From: Candidatus Sedimenticola sp. (ex Thyasira tokunagai)
GTDB taxonomy: Bacteria > Pseudomonadota > Gammaproteobacteria > Chromatiales > Chromatiaceae
Length of the DNA: 64,000 nt
NCBI GenBank assembly: GCA_037318855.1
Contig: CP134874.1
Location: forward strand, 4,465,001 to 4,529,000
Direction: 5' to 3'
Shown here: in pieces, positions 18,581-27,999 of the stretch
Numbering within the stretch: position 1 is the first letter of the stretch
How the letters are laid out: the number at the start of each line of letters is the position of its first letter
The notes under the pieces: model-generated
Databases searched by the model: none
Told to the model about the DNA's origin: nothing
Seen by the model: the letters and a program-made list of their open reading frames with translations, nothing else
Made by a program: the position numbers and the translations under genes

Positions 18581-18886
18581 TCAGAGGCGCCTAAACGGCA
18601 ACCTGAAACGGAAACGTCGCTTACGCTTCTGCTTCGCCATCCCCTGCAGCACCTCGGCATGGCTCGCAACCAATAGTGCTTCGGGAATCTCTTCACGCAC
18701 TGCGCCAACAAGCTCCCAACATCCGCCCTGGCGCACTTTCAGGCTTACCCACAGCAGGTTGAGTTTCATATTCAGATCGGCGAACATCACCAGCTCCCGA
18801 TGCTGCTGAAACACCTGTTGCAGACTCCGAAACGCCTGCTCCCGACGTACCGTTGGCCAGCGGGAAAAGCGGGGAATCAGCATCAT
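18581..18886 (-). CDS. Small hypothetical protein, start region beside an inserted element
   Basis: A basic 101-residue frame (MMLIPRFSRWP start, FRFRLPFRRL end) that I do not recognise; no signal peptide or membrane segment. The ATG at 18886 lies only 10 bases from the edge of the 18896-19060 inverted-repeat element, so the promoter and possibly the original N-terminus may have been displaced by that insertion. A longer reading to 18949 runs into the element and is not credible. It might be a remnant. Confidence 0.45.
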   Translation of the reverse strand: MMLIPRFSRWPTVRREQAFRSLQQVFQQHRELVMFADLNMKLNLLWVSLKVRQGGCWELVGAVREEIPEALLVASHAEVLQGMAKQKRKRRFRFRLPFRRL

Positions 18887-18895
18887 GAAATCGCC

Positions 18896-19060
18896 TAGGA
18901 GCCTGTCCGAGAATAGGAGCCGTAGCGAGGGGAGTCCATTTTGAGTCATTTTTTCCGGTCATTTGAGGCGAATAGTTACTCCTATTAAACGAAAATGAGC
19001 GGAAAAAAGGGCCAAAATGGGGTTTCCGCAGTAGGCGTCCTATTCTCGGACAGGCTCCTA
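18896..19060. mobile_element. 165-bp element with 23-bp perfect inverted ends
   Basis: The first 23 bases (TAGGAGCCTGTCCGAGAATA and on) and the last 23 are perfect inverses. If the element proper starts at GGAGCCTG, it is flanked by TA on both sides, as for elements moved by IS630/mariner-type transposases (inference). The interior also has imperfect symmetry (CCATTTTGA / CCAAAATGG). No gene inside. Confidence 0.8.
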
Positions 19061-19255
19061 GCGGTCTACCCTCACTGTCGTGGGTAGGCACCCGCTCCCG
19101 TAGCGGGCCACCATGGAGCATCACACCATCGGGCGTTAGGTCTTTATTTCCCATATAACAGCTTCCCTCTGGAAACCAAAGCAGCTTTATAGCGCCTATA
19201 AACATCACTATAGACCCCACAACCGGCGCTGTCAGCATTGCTGACCCCACCGCAA

Positions 19256-19287
19256 ATGTGACAATTTACCTAAAGTTTTCGCTACAA
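19256..19287 (+). promoter_or_regulatory. Possible sigma-70 promoter upstream of the PAS/GGDEF-like gene
   Basis: GTGACA followed after 19 bases by TACAAT resembles -35 and -10 boxes, about 55 bases before the TTG start at 19341. The spacing is slightly long. The rest of 19061-19255 shows no gene. Confidence 0.3.
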
Positions 19288-19340
19288 TAGACGCTCTATT
19301 CCTTGATGGTAAAGCTTGATCTACACGGGGGATTTCGGCT

Positions 19341-20168
19341 TTGAAAGAACATAATGACCCCACAGGAACTGTTTTCAGCAACAGCCCTTGTGGCATATTG
19401 GTACTCGACGGAGATGGAAAAATCTCCAATCTCAATCAGGCATTGAGCGAACTGGTCGGCCAGCCCCCCGAGCAGTTGATCGGTCATGACTGCGATACCC
19501 TTCCCTTCGGCACACTCAAGGGTTTGTTCAAAGGTGAAGGAGAGATGCACCTGATAGGTCCGGGAGTCGGGCAGGAGCAGTGGCTGCATTGCACTGTCCA
19601 CAAGAGTGGCCAGGGCGGAGTAATAAAGTTCTTTGTTGAGGTTACAGAACAAGTCACCCTACAGGAAGAGAATGAGCGCCTCCGCCAACAGGTGAAACAG
19701 CTTACCCTTACCGATGAACTAACCGGTCTGGCTAATCAGCTGGAGCTGAGCCGTGCACTCAATGCACAAGTCACCCGCAGTCGCCGCTACGGCAATCCAC
19801 TAAGCCTGGCGATGATGGAGGTGGTCGACGCAAACGAGTCGGAGCAGACTCTTCCGGATGAGCTGATCATCTCCACCAGTCGCTATCTACGTGATCGGCT
19901 TCGCTGGGTCGATGTTATCGCCCGCTGGGGGCATAACCAATTTGTTATCATCCTGCCGGAAACACTGCATAGTGACGGTTACTCCCTGATCAGTAAAATC
20001 CAGGAGGAGTTTCCCCAGGCACAGCTGTCGGAACCGGCGCAGGGTGAAGCGTTGGCACTCCGCTTTGGCCTCGCTGAGTGGGAAAAAGGGTATGACACCC
20101 GCATGTTGATGCGCCGTGCCGCCTCGGCGCTCACCGGAGAACAGGAGCAGATGGAGCAGGCTTCATAA
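19341..20168 (+). CDS. PAS domain and degenerate GGDEF protein upstream of cyaA
   Basis: A 275-residue soluble protein: a PAS domain at about residues 10-105 (NSPCGILVLDGDGKI), a short coiled coil at 105-122, and a GGDEF-fold domain from about 125 (TDELTGLANQLEL). The active-site motif is replaced by GHNQF at 197-201, so cyclase activity is very unlikely, although other family landmarks (IARWG, VIILPET) remain. It may bind GTP or a partner instead. It has a TTG start. It ends 64 bases upstream of cyaA on the same strand, so the two may be co-transcribed. Confidence 0.8.
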   Translation: MKEHNDPTGTVFSNSPCGILVLDGDGKISNLNQALSELVGQPPEQLIGHDCDTLPFGTLKGLFKGEGEMHLIGPGVGQEQWLHCTVHKSGQGGVIKFFVEVTEQVTLQEENERLRQQVKQLTLTDELTGLANQLELSRALNAQVTRSRRYGNPLSLAMMEVVDANESEQTLPDELIISTSRYLRDRLRWVDVIARWGHNQFVIILPETLHSDGYSLISKIQEEFPQAQLSEPAQGEALALRFGLAEWEKGYDTRMLMRRAASALTGEQEQMEQAS

Positions 20169-20232
20169 AGGAATATCAAAATCAGACAACTGCTGTTTAA
20201 AGGCGGAAACGGGAAACACCTAACCACAAATC

Positions 20233-23082
20233 ATGTCCGACGCGATATCATATAAAAACGGCATCGGGCGCAAAGAACTCAAAACGATACTCAGGCGGTT
20301 TCAGAGTATCCACCGCGAGCGTTTGCGCCGCATAGCCGGAGAGCTACGCCCGAACCAGCGGGGGGTTATCGACCTTCTACCGCTCATGTTCCACATCAAC
20401 CATCCCACCCTACCCGGCTTCGTCAACAGTAAAACACCGGCCGGCATTGCTGACTACAGCCCAGGGCAGAGTGCTCTCAATGCCGCCGGCAAGATCAGCC
20501 GCAGCTTCTCTTATAAAAAGCGCGCCAGACGCCGCTTCCAGATTCATGGCATCTACCTTATGGGCAGCACCGGTAGCATTGCCCACGCCAGTGGTAGTGA
20601 CCTTGACATCTGGGTCTGCCACGACTCATCGCTAAAGAGCGAGGAGCTGGAGCAGCTAAGAGAGAAGGCGAGCAGAATCGAACAGTGGGCAGAGGAGATC
20701 TCTCTAGAGGTCCACTTTTTCGTCATGGATGTCGACGCATTCCGTAAAGGCCGCCTCGACAGCCTCTCACACGAAAGCAGCGGAACGGCCCAGCCCCATC
20801 TGCTGCTTGAGGAGTTCTACCGTACCGGGGCACTGGCGGCCGGCCGTTACCCCGCCTGGTGGTTGGTGCCCCCGGAAGAAGAGGCAAACTACAGCAGCTA
20901 CATAGAGATGCTGTTCCACAAACGTTTTGTCGATCCCATTGACTGCATCGACTTCGGCGGCCTCAGCTCCCTCCCCGCCGGAGAGTTTCTTGGTGCCGCC
21001 CATTGGCAGCTCTACAAAGGTATCGACTCCCCCTATAAAACGATACTCAAACTGCTGCTTACCGAGTCCTACGCCCAGAGCTATCCTGACATCAACTGGC
21101 TCTGCCAGGGAGCCAAGGCGTCGATCTACGCCGGCGACATCGACATGAACGAACTCGACCCCTACGTTCTGATGTACCGCCAGGTAGAAAAGTACCTGAC
21201 CGAACGAGACGAGCTGCAACGCCTGGAGCTGGCCCGGCGCTGCTTCTACTTCAAAACCGAGCAAAACCTAAGCAAAAAACACTCATCGACCCAGAAACTA
21301 TGGAAACGTGAGTTGATGGAAGAGCTGGTGGCCTCATGGGGCTGGCACAGCACCTACCTGAAGAAGCTCGACGGTCGCAATAGCTGGAAAATCGACCAAG
21401 TGATGGAGGAGCGCAACACCCTGGTGCGAGAGCTTACCCACAGCTATCGTCTACTCACCGATTTTGCCAAAGCCTACGCTGCCGGCAGCACTATTGATCC
21501 CCGGGAACTAAGCCTGCTGGGACGCAAGCTCTACACCGCCCTGGAGCGACGGCCCGGAAAGATCGACCATATCAATCCCGGTATCGTAAAAAACCTGGTG
21601 GAACACCGTCTCTCCCTACACTACGCAAGAACGCGCGGCAACAACCACGCCTGGTTCCTCTTTCTTGGCAATGTGGACGAAAAGAGCGCACCGATGTCAC
21701 GGCCGGTAAAAACATCTCAGGGCCTGATCGAAGTTCTCACCTGGTGTCAGCACAATCAACTACTGGGCAAAGGCACCGTGGTCACCCTCTACCCCAAAAA
21801 AAACCCGATCAGCACTGCCGAACTGCAATCACTAATCGCGTCTCTGCGTGAACTGCACCCCGCTGCAAAACATCATGAGCCTCCCATTGAGCAGCTCGCT
21901 TCGCCACCACGAGCCACCTCATGTGCACTGTTCATCAACACCGGCTCAGATCCCCTGTCACGTCTTGCCAAGGCGGGCAAACAGATCACCAGCAACCGCG
22001 ACGATCCGCTGAGCTTTGGTTCCGCCCACAGTTCGCTCATCGACAGTATCGAGCAGCTCACCACCACCAGCTGGGGAGAGACACTGGTGGTACGCCACTG
22101 GGGCACCACCGGCCTGCTCGACAGCCTCTGCCACTATCTCCGCCTCACCCTGCTTGAAGGTGAAGGTAACACACCGCCGAGTGCCACCGCCCACTGCTTC
22201 TCATCGGTGCGCGGTGGTAGCATCGCCAAACGAGTAGAGTCTCTGTTCAATGACGTCTGCCACAGCTTTGCCGGCACTAATGGCGACCGGGAAGCCCTCT
22301 ACCTGCTCCAGGCAGATAACGACTACTACCTGATTCAGCAACAGAAGGAGCTCTTCTCCTTCTTCCCGGTGAAATCCTGGGGGGAGCTTCTGAAGGTACT
22401 TGGAGAACCCCAGGAGTACTACCGTAAACTGACCGTCGATCCTCTGGCACTCTTCGATACACCGCTGGCAAAGGTGTTCGAGAATGATCAATCCGGGGCG
22501 ATACAACTCTATTACTACACCAACAAAAACCATACCGACCTCTACATCGTTGATGAGAACGGCTCACTCTTTCATCAACAGGTCCAGAAATCAGATGAAC
22601 AGTATCTCCTGCTACAGCAGCAGCGTTTCCTCAACGGCATTCAACTACTGCGTAATATCCGCTCCGAAGCCCCCTCATTCCGGCTGCTGCAGGACAGCAT
22701 CGAGTTTTACCAGATCAACCGCAGTCGCAAGGGCGAATACCATATAGAACAGCGCACCCCGCCCACGATACGGCTCCCCTCCAGCTATATGGAGCTGCAT
22801 CTTGTCAGCGACACCCTCGATCTCAACTTCTCGCCCTACCTACTGGTATGTGGCGACCAAGAGTTCAACTCGCTGGAACACGGTGACCATATCTACACCG
22901 CCGTCGCCGAATATATCCTCTCAAAACGGGCAAACCGTGAGGCCTACCCCATCTACCTCACCGGTCTGGAGATCACCGGCGCCTTTGCCGCAGGCAAGTG
23001 GTCAACCATCGCCCTGCTCAACCTCAAAAAACGTCTGGAAGGGAGGCTCAACCGCGCCCTGCAACAGCTGGCGCAGACTTGA
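20233..23082 (+). CDS. cyaA: Class I adenylate cyclase
   Basis: Makes cyclic AMP from ATP. The 949-residue protein matches the enterobacterial class I type: an N-terminal nucleotidyltransferase-like catalytic domain with GSTGS at 111-115 and the acidic pair in SDLDIWVCHD at 122-131, followed by WWLVPPEEE and a long C-terminal regulatory part. In E. coli the latter is where the glucose PTS acts. Length is somewhat above the E. coli protein (about 850). It is followed by lptM, dapF and xerC; cyaA near dapF-xerC is also the order in enterobacteria. Confidence 0.96.
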   Translation: MSDAISYKNGIGRKELKTILRRFQSIHRERLRRIAGELRPNQRGVIDLLPLMFHINHPTLPGFVNSKTPAGIADYSPGQSALNAAGKISRSFSYKKRARRRFQIHGIYLMGSTGSIAHASGSDLDIWVCHDSSLKSEELEQLREKASRIEQWAEEISLEVHFFVMDVDAFRKGRLDSLSHESSGTAQPHLLLEEFYRTGALAAGRYPAWWLVPPEEEANYSSYIEMLFHKRFVDPIDCIDFGGLSSLPAGEFLGAAHWQLYKGIDSPYKTILKLLLTESYAQSYPDINWLCQGAKASIYAGDIDMNELDPYVLMYRQVEKYLTERDELQRLELARRCFYFKTEQNLSKKHSSTQKLWKRELMEELVASWGWHSTYLKKLDGRNSWKIDQVMEERNTLVRELTHSYRLLTDFAKAYAAGSTIDPRELSLLGRKLYTALERRPGKIDHINPGIVKNLVEHRLSLHYARTRGNNHAWFLFLGNVDEKSAPMSRPVKTSQGLIEVLTWCQHNQLLGKGTVVTLYPKKNPISTAELQSLIASLRELHPAAKHHEPPIEQLASPPRATSCALFINTGSDPLSRLAKAGKQITSNRDDPLSFGSAHSSLIDSIEQLTTTSWGETLVVRHWGTTGLLDSLCHYLRLTLLEGEGNTPPSATAHCFSSVRGGSIAKRVESLFNDVCHSFAGTNGDREALYLLQADNDYYLIQQQKELFSFFPVKSWGELLKVLGEPQEYYRKLTVDPLALFDTPLAKVFENDQSGAIQLYYYTNKNHTDLYIVDENGSLFHQQVQKSDEQYLLLQQQRFLNGIQLLRNIRSEAPSFRLLQDSIEFYQINRSRKGEYHIEQRTPPTIRLPSSYMELHLVSDTLDLNFSPYLLVCGDQEFNSLEHGDHIYTAVAEYILSKRANREAYPIYLTGLEITGAFAAGKWSTIALLNLKKRLEGRLNRALQQLAQT

Positions 23083-23178
23083 GCCGGCTCACCAATCCGC
23101 CATACCCTCAACAACTTATAGATTTCCACCGCTTACGGTATACTGCATTGGTCCGATTGAATTTACAGGAGCACTTTA

Positions 23179-23316
23179 ATGCAGCATCGGTACTCAACTC
23201 TAAGCCTGCTTGCCGCCATCCTGCTGGGCACCATTCTACTCACCGCCTGTGGTCAAAAGGGGGATCTCTACCTTCCCGATGAGAGCGGCGAACAGCAGGA
23301 AAAGAAGAAGAGCTGA
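23179..23316 (+). CDS. lptM: LptM-type small lipoprotein
   Basis: A 45-residue lipoprotein: signal sequence with a hydrophobic core (LLAAILLGTILL), lipobox LTAC with the Cys at residue 23, then GQKGDLYLPDE, the hallmark of the LptM (formerly YifL) family, and a Lys-rich tail. In E. coli LptM binds the LptD-LptE LPS translocon and assists LptD disulfide maturation. Position between cyaA and dapF is conserved. Shine-Dalgarno CAGGAG lies upstream of the ATG. Confidence 0.85.
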   Translation: MQHRYSTLSLLAAILLGTILLTACGQKGDLYLPDESGEQQEKKKS

Positions 23317-23322
23317 CCTGCC

Positions 23323-24153
23323 ATGGAGCTCCACTTCACAAAAATGCACGGTCTCGGCAATGACTTTGTTATGTTCAACGCCATCGACCAGGCAGTGAAA
23401 CTTACCCCGGAGCAGTGCCGCTTTATCGCCCACCGTCACACCGGCATCGGCTGTGACCAGATTCTTGTGATCGAACCCCCGCGTGATAAAAATACAGATT
23501 TTTACTACCGCATCTTTAATTCCGACGGCAGTGAAGTAGAGCAGTGCGGCAACGGCGCACGCTGCTTTGCCCACTTCGTTCAGCAACAGGGGTTGACCGA
23601 CAAAACGGAGATCGATGTCGGCACCTGCAGCGGCAACCTGCGGCTGTTTATCGAAAAGAGTGGGCTGGTAAGGGTCAATATGGGTGCTCCACGGCTGGAG
23701 CCCGAGCAGATTCCCTTTATCGCCGACCGGCGCGCCGATAGCTACCCATTCACAATTGAGGAGGAGACACTGACCATCGGCGCCGTCTCCATGGGCAACC
23801 CTCACGCAGTTTTAATAGTTGAAAATGTAGCCTCGGCCCCCGTATCATCACTGGGAGCACTACTGGAAAAACATAGCCGGTTTCCACAAAAGGCCAATGT
23901 CGGCTTTATGGAGATCTGCTCCCGCAGCCAGATAAACCTGCGCGTTTTTGAGCGTGGCACAGGTGAAACCATGGCTTGCGGCTCAGGTGCCTGCGCCGCC
24001 GTTGTCTCCGGGCGGATCCAGGGCCTGCTGGATGAGCGGGTGGAAGTCTCACTCACCGGCGGCAAACTTGTAATCGAGTGGGCAGGCGACGATATGCCTG
24101 TATGGATGAGCGGACCCACCGCAACTGTCTACCAAGGAACCATTGAACTATGA
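23323..24153 (+). CDS. dapF: Diaminopimelate epimerase
   Basis: Converts LL- to meso-diaminopimelate for lysine and peptidoglycan synthesis. The 276-residue protein has both catalytic cysteines: C75 in EQCGNGARC and C219 in MACGSGAC, within the two mirror-like domains. N-terminus FTKMHGLGNDFV is canonical. It starts 6 bases after lptM and overlaps the DUF484 gene by 4 bases, so these genes form one transcription unit. Confidence 0.98.
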   Translation: MELHFTKMHGLGNDFVMFNAIDQAVKLTPEQCRFIAHRHTGIGCDQILVIEPPRDKNTDFYYRIFNSDGSEVEQCGNGARCFAHFVQQQGLTDKTEIDVGTCSGNLRLFIEKSGLVRVNMGAPRLEPEQIPFIADRRADSYPFTIEEETLTIGAVSMGNPHAVLIVENVASAPVSSLGALLEKHSRFPQKANVGFMEICSRSQINLRVFERGTGETMACGSGACAAVVSGRIQGLLDERVEVSLTGGKLVIEWAGDDMPVWMSGPTATVYQGTIEL

Positions 24154-24830
24154 GCTCCCAACAAGATACCTCTCCATCAGTAGAAGCGCTGGAGCAGACC
24201 GTCTGCGATCACCTTCGTGACAACAGCGACTTTTTCAGTCGCCATCCCGAACTGCTACGGAAGATGGAGCTCCCCCACCAGAGTGGCAATGCCGTCTCCC
24301 TGATTGAGCGTCAGGTAAGCAACCTGCGCGAACAGGCGAATCAGTACAAACAGCAGCTCGAAGACCTGATCACCGTCGCCAGAGAGAACGAGGGGCTCAA
24401 CAACCGCCTGCATAAGCTCACCCTCACCCTCCTCGATTGTCTCGACTTTGAAGAGGTAGTCAATGCGCTTCAAGATAGGCTGCATGAAGATTTTCGTGCC
24501 GAGGCGGTTGAACTGCACCTCTTCTTCTCCGACGAGGCAGACAGAGAGAGCAACCCGGATCTTGACGGCTTTCGCGACTTACTAGATAACGGCAGGCCGG
24601 AGTGTGGTCCACTGCCGATGGAGCAGCTTACCTATCTTTTTGGCCCCCAGGCCGAAGATATCAAATCCACTGCTCTGATACCGATAGAAGAGAAAGGCAT
24701 ACTCGGTGTCCTTGCCATCGGCAGCCAGAGTGAGCACCGTTTTCACCCAGGCATGGGAACCGACTATCTTGCACGTCTGGGAGAGATTGTCAGCAAAACC
24801 CTTGAGGTGGTGTCTGAACCGGGCTTCTGA
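24150..24830 (+). CDS. DUF484 family protein (GAF-like)
   Basis: A 226-residue protein of the DUF484 family, whose fold is GAF-like. The N-terminus (VCDHLRDNSDFFSRHPELL) and SLIERQVSNLREQ followed by a coiled coil are characteristic. Function is unknown; the gene almost always sits between dapF and xerC in gammaproteobacteria, as here, with start overlapping dapF (ATGA) and its stop overlapping the xerC ATG by one base. Confidence 0.93.
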   Translation: MSSQQDTSPSVEALEQTVCDHLRDNSDFFSRHPELLRKMELPHQSGNAVSLIERQVSNLREQANQYKQQLEDLITVARENEGLNNRLHKLTLTLLDCLDFEEVVNALQDRLHEDFRAEAVELHLFFSDEADRESNPDLDGFRDLLDNGRPECGPLPMEQLTYLFGPQAEDIKSTALIPIEEKGILGVLAIGSQSEHRFHPGMGTDYLARLGEIVSKTLEVVSEPGF

Positions 24831-25756
24831 TGAGCACCGAAAAGAGCAACCGGACGGCACCCTGGATCGACCGGCTTCTCCAGCATATGCGCTACGAGCG
24901 CAACCTCTCACCCCACACCCTGAGCAACTACGCACGTGACCTGCATCGCATCGAAGCCTGGTGCGAAGAGCAGGCCATCGACGAGTGGCGACAGCTCAAC
25001 ACACACCAGATTCGTGCCTATATCGCTCAGCGCTACCGTCACGGTATCGCCGGTAAGACCCTGCAGCGCGAACTCTCGGCTCTGCGTAGCCTCTTCCGGT
25101 ATTTGCTGCGCGAAGGAGAGGTGGAGAACAATCCCGCCACGGGGGTGCGGGCACCCAAGAGTGGCCGCAAGCTTCCCCCGTCACTGGATGCCGACCAAAT
25201 TGGTAGTCTGCTTGATGTAGCGAGCAGTGATCCACTGGAACTGCGCGACCTGGCGATAATGGAGCTACTCTACTCCTCGGGCCTGCGACTGGCTGAGCTG
25301 GTCTCCATCGACATCGGCCAAATCGACCGTGCAGATGCCAGTCTGATCGTGACGGGCAAGGGGCGCAAGAGCCGGCAACTGCCGGTGGGTAACAAAGCAC
25401 TACAGGCGGTCACCGCCTGGGAGCAGGTGCGTGGTGAGTTGGCGCAGCCAGATGAAGCGGCCCTCTTTGTCAGCAAGCGCGGCAAACGCATCAGCCCGCG
25501 TACCGTTCAGCAGCGGCTGAAACAGTGGGCGTTAAAGCAAGGCGCCATCCAGAACATCCACCCACACATGTTGCGCCACTCCTTCGCCGGACACCTGCTT
25601 GAATCCTCCGGCGATTTGCGGGCAGTGCAGGAACTGCTGGGGCATGCCGACATCAGCACCACCCAGATCTACACCCACCTTGACTTTCAACACCTGGCCC
25701 AGGTCTATGACAGCGCCCACCCGCGGGCAAAGAAGAGAAAAAACAGCAAAAAGTAA
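24830..25756 (+). CDS. xerC: Site-specific tyrosine recombinase XerC
   Basis: Resolves chromosome dimers at dif together with XerD. The 308-residue protein contains all catalytic residues: R153 (SSGLRLAEL), K177 (TGKGRK), H246 and R249 (HMLRH), H272 (LLGH) and nucleophile Y281 (QIYTHLD). N-terminal SAM-like core-binding domain covers about residues 10-100. The start at 24830 shares its first base with the DUF484 stop. Assigned as XerC rather than XerD from the dapF-DUF484 context. Confidence 0.96.
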   Translation: MSTEKSNRTAPWIDRLLQHMRYERNLSPHTLSNYARDLHRIEAWCEEQAIDEWRQLNTHQIRAYIAQRYRHGIAGKTLQRELSALRSLFRYLLREGEVENNPATGVRAPKSGRKLPPSLDADQIGSLLDVASSDPLELRDLAIMELLYSSGLRLAELVSIDIGQIDRADASLIVTGKGRKSRQLPVGNKALQAVTAWEQVRGELAQPDEAALFVSKRGKRISPRTVQQRLKQWALKQGAIQNIHPHMLRHSFAGHLLESSGDLRAVQELLGHADISTTQIYTHLDFQHLAQVYDSAHPRAKKRKNSKK

Positions 25757-25805
25757 CTGTTCATCGGAGCACTCATACCACAGCGAAAAACTATCTCTTC
25801 TCAGG

Positions 25806-26030
25806 CTACTTCTCACGCCGCTCATTGCGCCGCTTGTTTCGTTCACCAAGGCTCTTCATGAATGAGGTCAACTCTTTTTCCCCCCACTCCCGGGCCTCAG
25901 CTTCAGTAGCGAATCCATCCTGACTCTTTGAGACCACCGTCTCCTTCGAAGTTACTTTTCTTATAATCTCCGCACTCCAGGAGCCTTTGGCCTCTACTAC
26001 CCTGATGTCGTACTTCTTACTTTTTGCCAT
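25806..26030 (-). CDS. DUF3622 family small protein
   Basis: A 74-residue basic protein resembling the DUF3622 family, with the conserved core TSKETVVSKSQDGFATEAEA and a Lys/Arg-rich tail. No signal or membrane segment. Function unknown. It converges with xerC, 49 bases apart. Shine-Dalgarno is weak, but the start Met-Ala-Lys-Ser fits the family's usual length. Confidence 0.75.
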   Translation of the reverse strand: MAKSKKYDIRVVEAKGSWSAEIIRKVTSKETVVSKSQDGFATEAEAREWGEKELTSFMKSLGERNKRRNERREK

Positions 26031-26200
26031 TTCTCTAATTTCCTGCCTGTTTTATTTGTGATCTCATTTTTCAGATCATTGATGGGTAGAGCTGGTATTC
26101 ATAATAAACCATATCTTCTTGAACGAGAGACTTTAACTGGGAGCAGGTCGGATTTAATGCTGCTTGGCTGTAAATCGATAGGTGGCAATAAAACTTATAG

Positions 26201-26348
26201 TGGCTATGCACAATAATCATGAAACACTATTTTCATTAAGAAAAGTGCGCCTGCTAGGAGCGAATTTATTCGCGATCAGACTCTGGGGCACGTTCTTAGC
26301 GAACAAGTTCACTCCTACACCCGGTTCCACAACTATTGTGCACAGCCA
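26201..26348. repeat. Inverted-repeat element enclosing a REP hairpin (TGGCTCTGCACAATA type)
   Basis: Ends read TGGCTATGCACAATAATC and the inverse of AATGGCTGTGCACAATAGTT. The core at about 26254-26318 is TAGGAGCGAATTTATTCGCG ... GAACAAGTTCACTCCTAC. A close relative lies at 61841-61986 and another at 41089-41193. It occupies the 397-base gap before the CHAD gene; otherwise that gap is AT-rich with no gene. Confidence 0.7.
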
Positions 26349-26427
26349 TTAAACTTAATTTGATCAACCTCAGTAAGTTTTTTGCTCGAAAAGGTTAAAC
26401 TCGACGGATACTTAAGTGGGAAGAGAG

Positions 26428-27999
26428 ATGATCTACAGCGCCTCAGAAGAGTTATCACTGAAGAAATTAAAGTCCTGGCTGGCTGACGACCAGGCCATTC
26501 GCGTAGAACCGGAAGAAACCGTTTCCAGGGTCTACCTTGATACCGTTGACTGGAGACTGTTCAAGTCGGGTAGTGTCCTGGAGATGGCTACTCGAGATCA
26601 ACATCACTTTTTGACTTGGCGGAAATTGAAAAGTGGTGAGGTCCTCACCAGCAGAACCCTGAAGAAGGTTCCGCATAACGCCAATGACTTCCTCGGGACG
26701 GGCCTGCGGCATCGCCTGAAAGAGGTGCTGGGGGAGCGCACCTTGATGCGTCAACTCTTCGTGCGGAGCAGCACCTGTGAACTGCACCTCCTCAATAGCG
26801 AGGAGAAGACCCTTATGCGTGTTGAGCTACGACAGGATCGCCCCTACATTCCTCACAGCTCGGTGAACCTGACCCTCCCTGCTTGTGTCTACCTGTTCCC
26901 CTATCGTGGTTACGATACTATCTACCAAAAAAAGCTAAACCGGCTTACCGCAAAGGGGCGGCTAAAACCGATTGGGAAAGATCCCCTTACCAACGCACTA
27001 AACCTTCTCGGAATCGTTCCAGAAGTGCAAGGCAACAGGTCAATAATCAAGCTCTCCCCAAAACAATCATCGTTTCAGGCGCTGGCAACAGTACTGAATG
27101 ATTTTCGTCGCTCCATTGCAGATAACATAGAGGGTGTTCGGAATGAGGATGACCCAGAATTCCTACATGACCTGCTGCTTTCGACAAGGCGTACCCTGTG
27201 CCTGTTAAGCCGCTTTTCGGCCATATTTCCACCTCAGCAGATAAACTTGATCAAGCAGGATTTCGAGTGGATCGAAGAGGTTGCAACACCCGTCCGCGAC
27301 TTGGATATTCATTTTGGTCTTATTGATGACTTAGCCACCCACGCAGACTCTGAGCACCGTGCTGCATTGAAGCCGCTGATTCAGTTCCTGAAAAAAGCGA
27401 AACAGAAGGAACAGCGTTCTATGCGCATCGCGCTGGAAAGTCCTCGCTACATCCGACTCATGGATAACTGGAAATCATTTCTGGAGCAGAAGCACCCTTC
27501 AATGGACCTCCCTGTAAGTGCAGGCCGGCCCATCCTGGAATCTGCCAGTGAATCGCTTCTCAAAATATACCAGGAGATCACCAATAGATGGCGTACGATC
27601 ACCCCGGAAAGCAATTCTGAACAGCTGCACGAACTCCACAAGGACTATAAACGGCTTGGTTATCAGCTGGAGATCTTTCAAAGTCTCTATCCGAAGAAGA
27701 AGCTAGCGTCTGTAATTGATGCACTGAAACCGGCAAAGGAGTCTCTCGATACATTTTTCAATCTCGATCTGCAGCGAGGATCGCTGGCTGACTATCAGAA
27801 AAGGATGAAGGAGGAGCAGAAAACCATACCGTTATGGCTGGAGAAGATTGATCAGTTGGATGCAAAGCTAGCCAGGAAGAAGAGAAAAGTGTGGGAAAAA
27901 TTTCTCACTCAGTCTGAACGGCTTTCACAAAAAAAGGTACGCAAACAGTTCCTCACCCTGTTTTCCGACAAGGGCAAGAAAAGAGGATTCAGCCGATGA
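26428..27999 (+). CDS. CYTH-like and CHAD domain protein (predicted polyphosphate binding)
   Basis: A 523-residue basic protein. Residues 1 to about 190 resemble a CYTH (triphosphate tunnel) domain but the diagnostic ExExK start is absent, so catalysis is doubtful. From about 210 to 500 is a CHAD domain: helical, rich in Arg/Lys/His, with EFLHDLLLSTRRT, TPVRDLDIHFG and LHELHKDYKRLGYQLE matching the conserved His/Arg helices that bind polyphosphate in characterised members. The C-terminus is very Lys-rich. ATG 26428 is preferred to GTG 26416 because GGAAG precedes it. The stop overlaps the ParA-like start (ATGA). Confidence 0.85.
   Translation: MIYSASEELSLKKLKSWLADDQAIRVEPEETVSRVYLDTVDWRLFKSGSVLEMATRDQHHFLTWRKLKSGEVLTSRTLKKVPHNANDFLGTGLRHRLKEVLGERTLMRQLFVRSSTCELHLLNSEEKTLMRVELRQDRPYIPHSSVNLTLPACVYLFPYRGYDTIYQKKLNRLTAKGRLKPIGKDPLTNALNLLGIVPEVQGNRSIIKLSPKQSSFQALATVLNDFRRSIADNIEGVRNEDDPEFLHDLLLSTRRTLCLLSRFSAIFPPQQINLIKQDFEWIEEVATPVRDLDIHFGLIDDLATHADSEHRAALKPLIQFLKKAKQKEQRSMRIALESPRYIRLMDNWKSFLEQKHPSMDLPVSAGRPILESASESLLKIYQEITNRWRTITPESNSEQLHELHKDYKRLGYQLEIFQSLYPKKKLASVIDALKPAKESLDTFFNLDLQRGSLADYQKRMKEEQKTIPLWLEKIDQLDAKLARKKRKVWEKFLTQSERLSQKKVRKQFLTLFSDKGKKRGFSR

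Noticed and set aside
18693..19250. 185-residue minus-strand frame
   Set aside because: It reads through the 165-bp inverted-repeat element and overlaps a better frame; no family resemblance.
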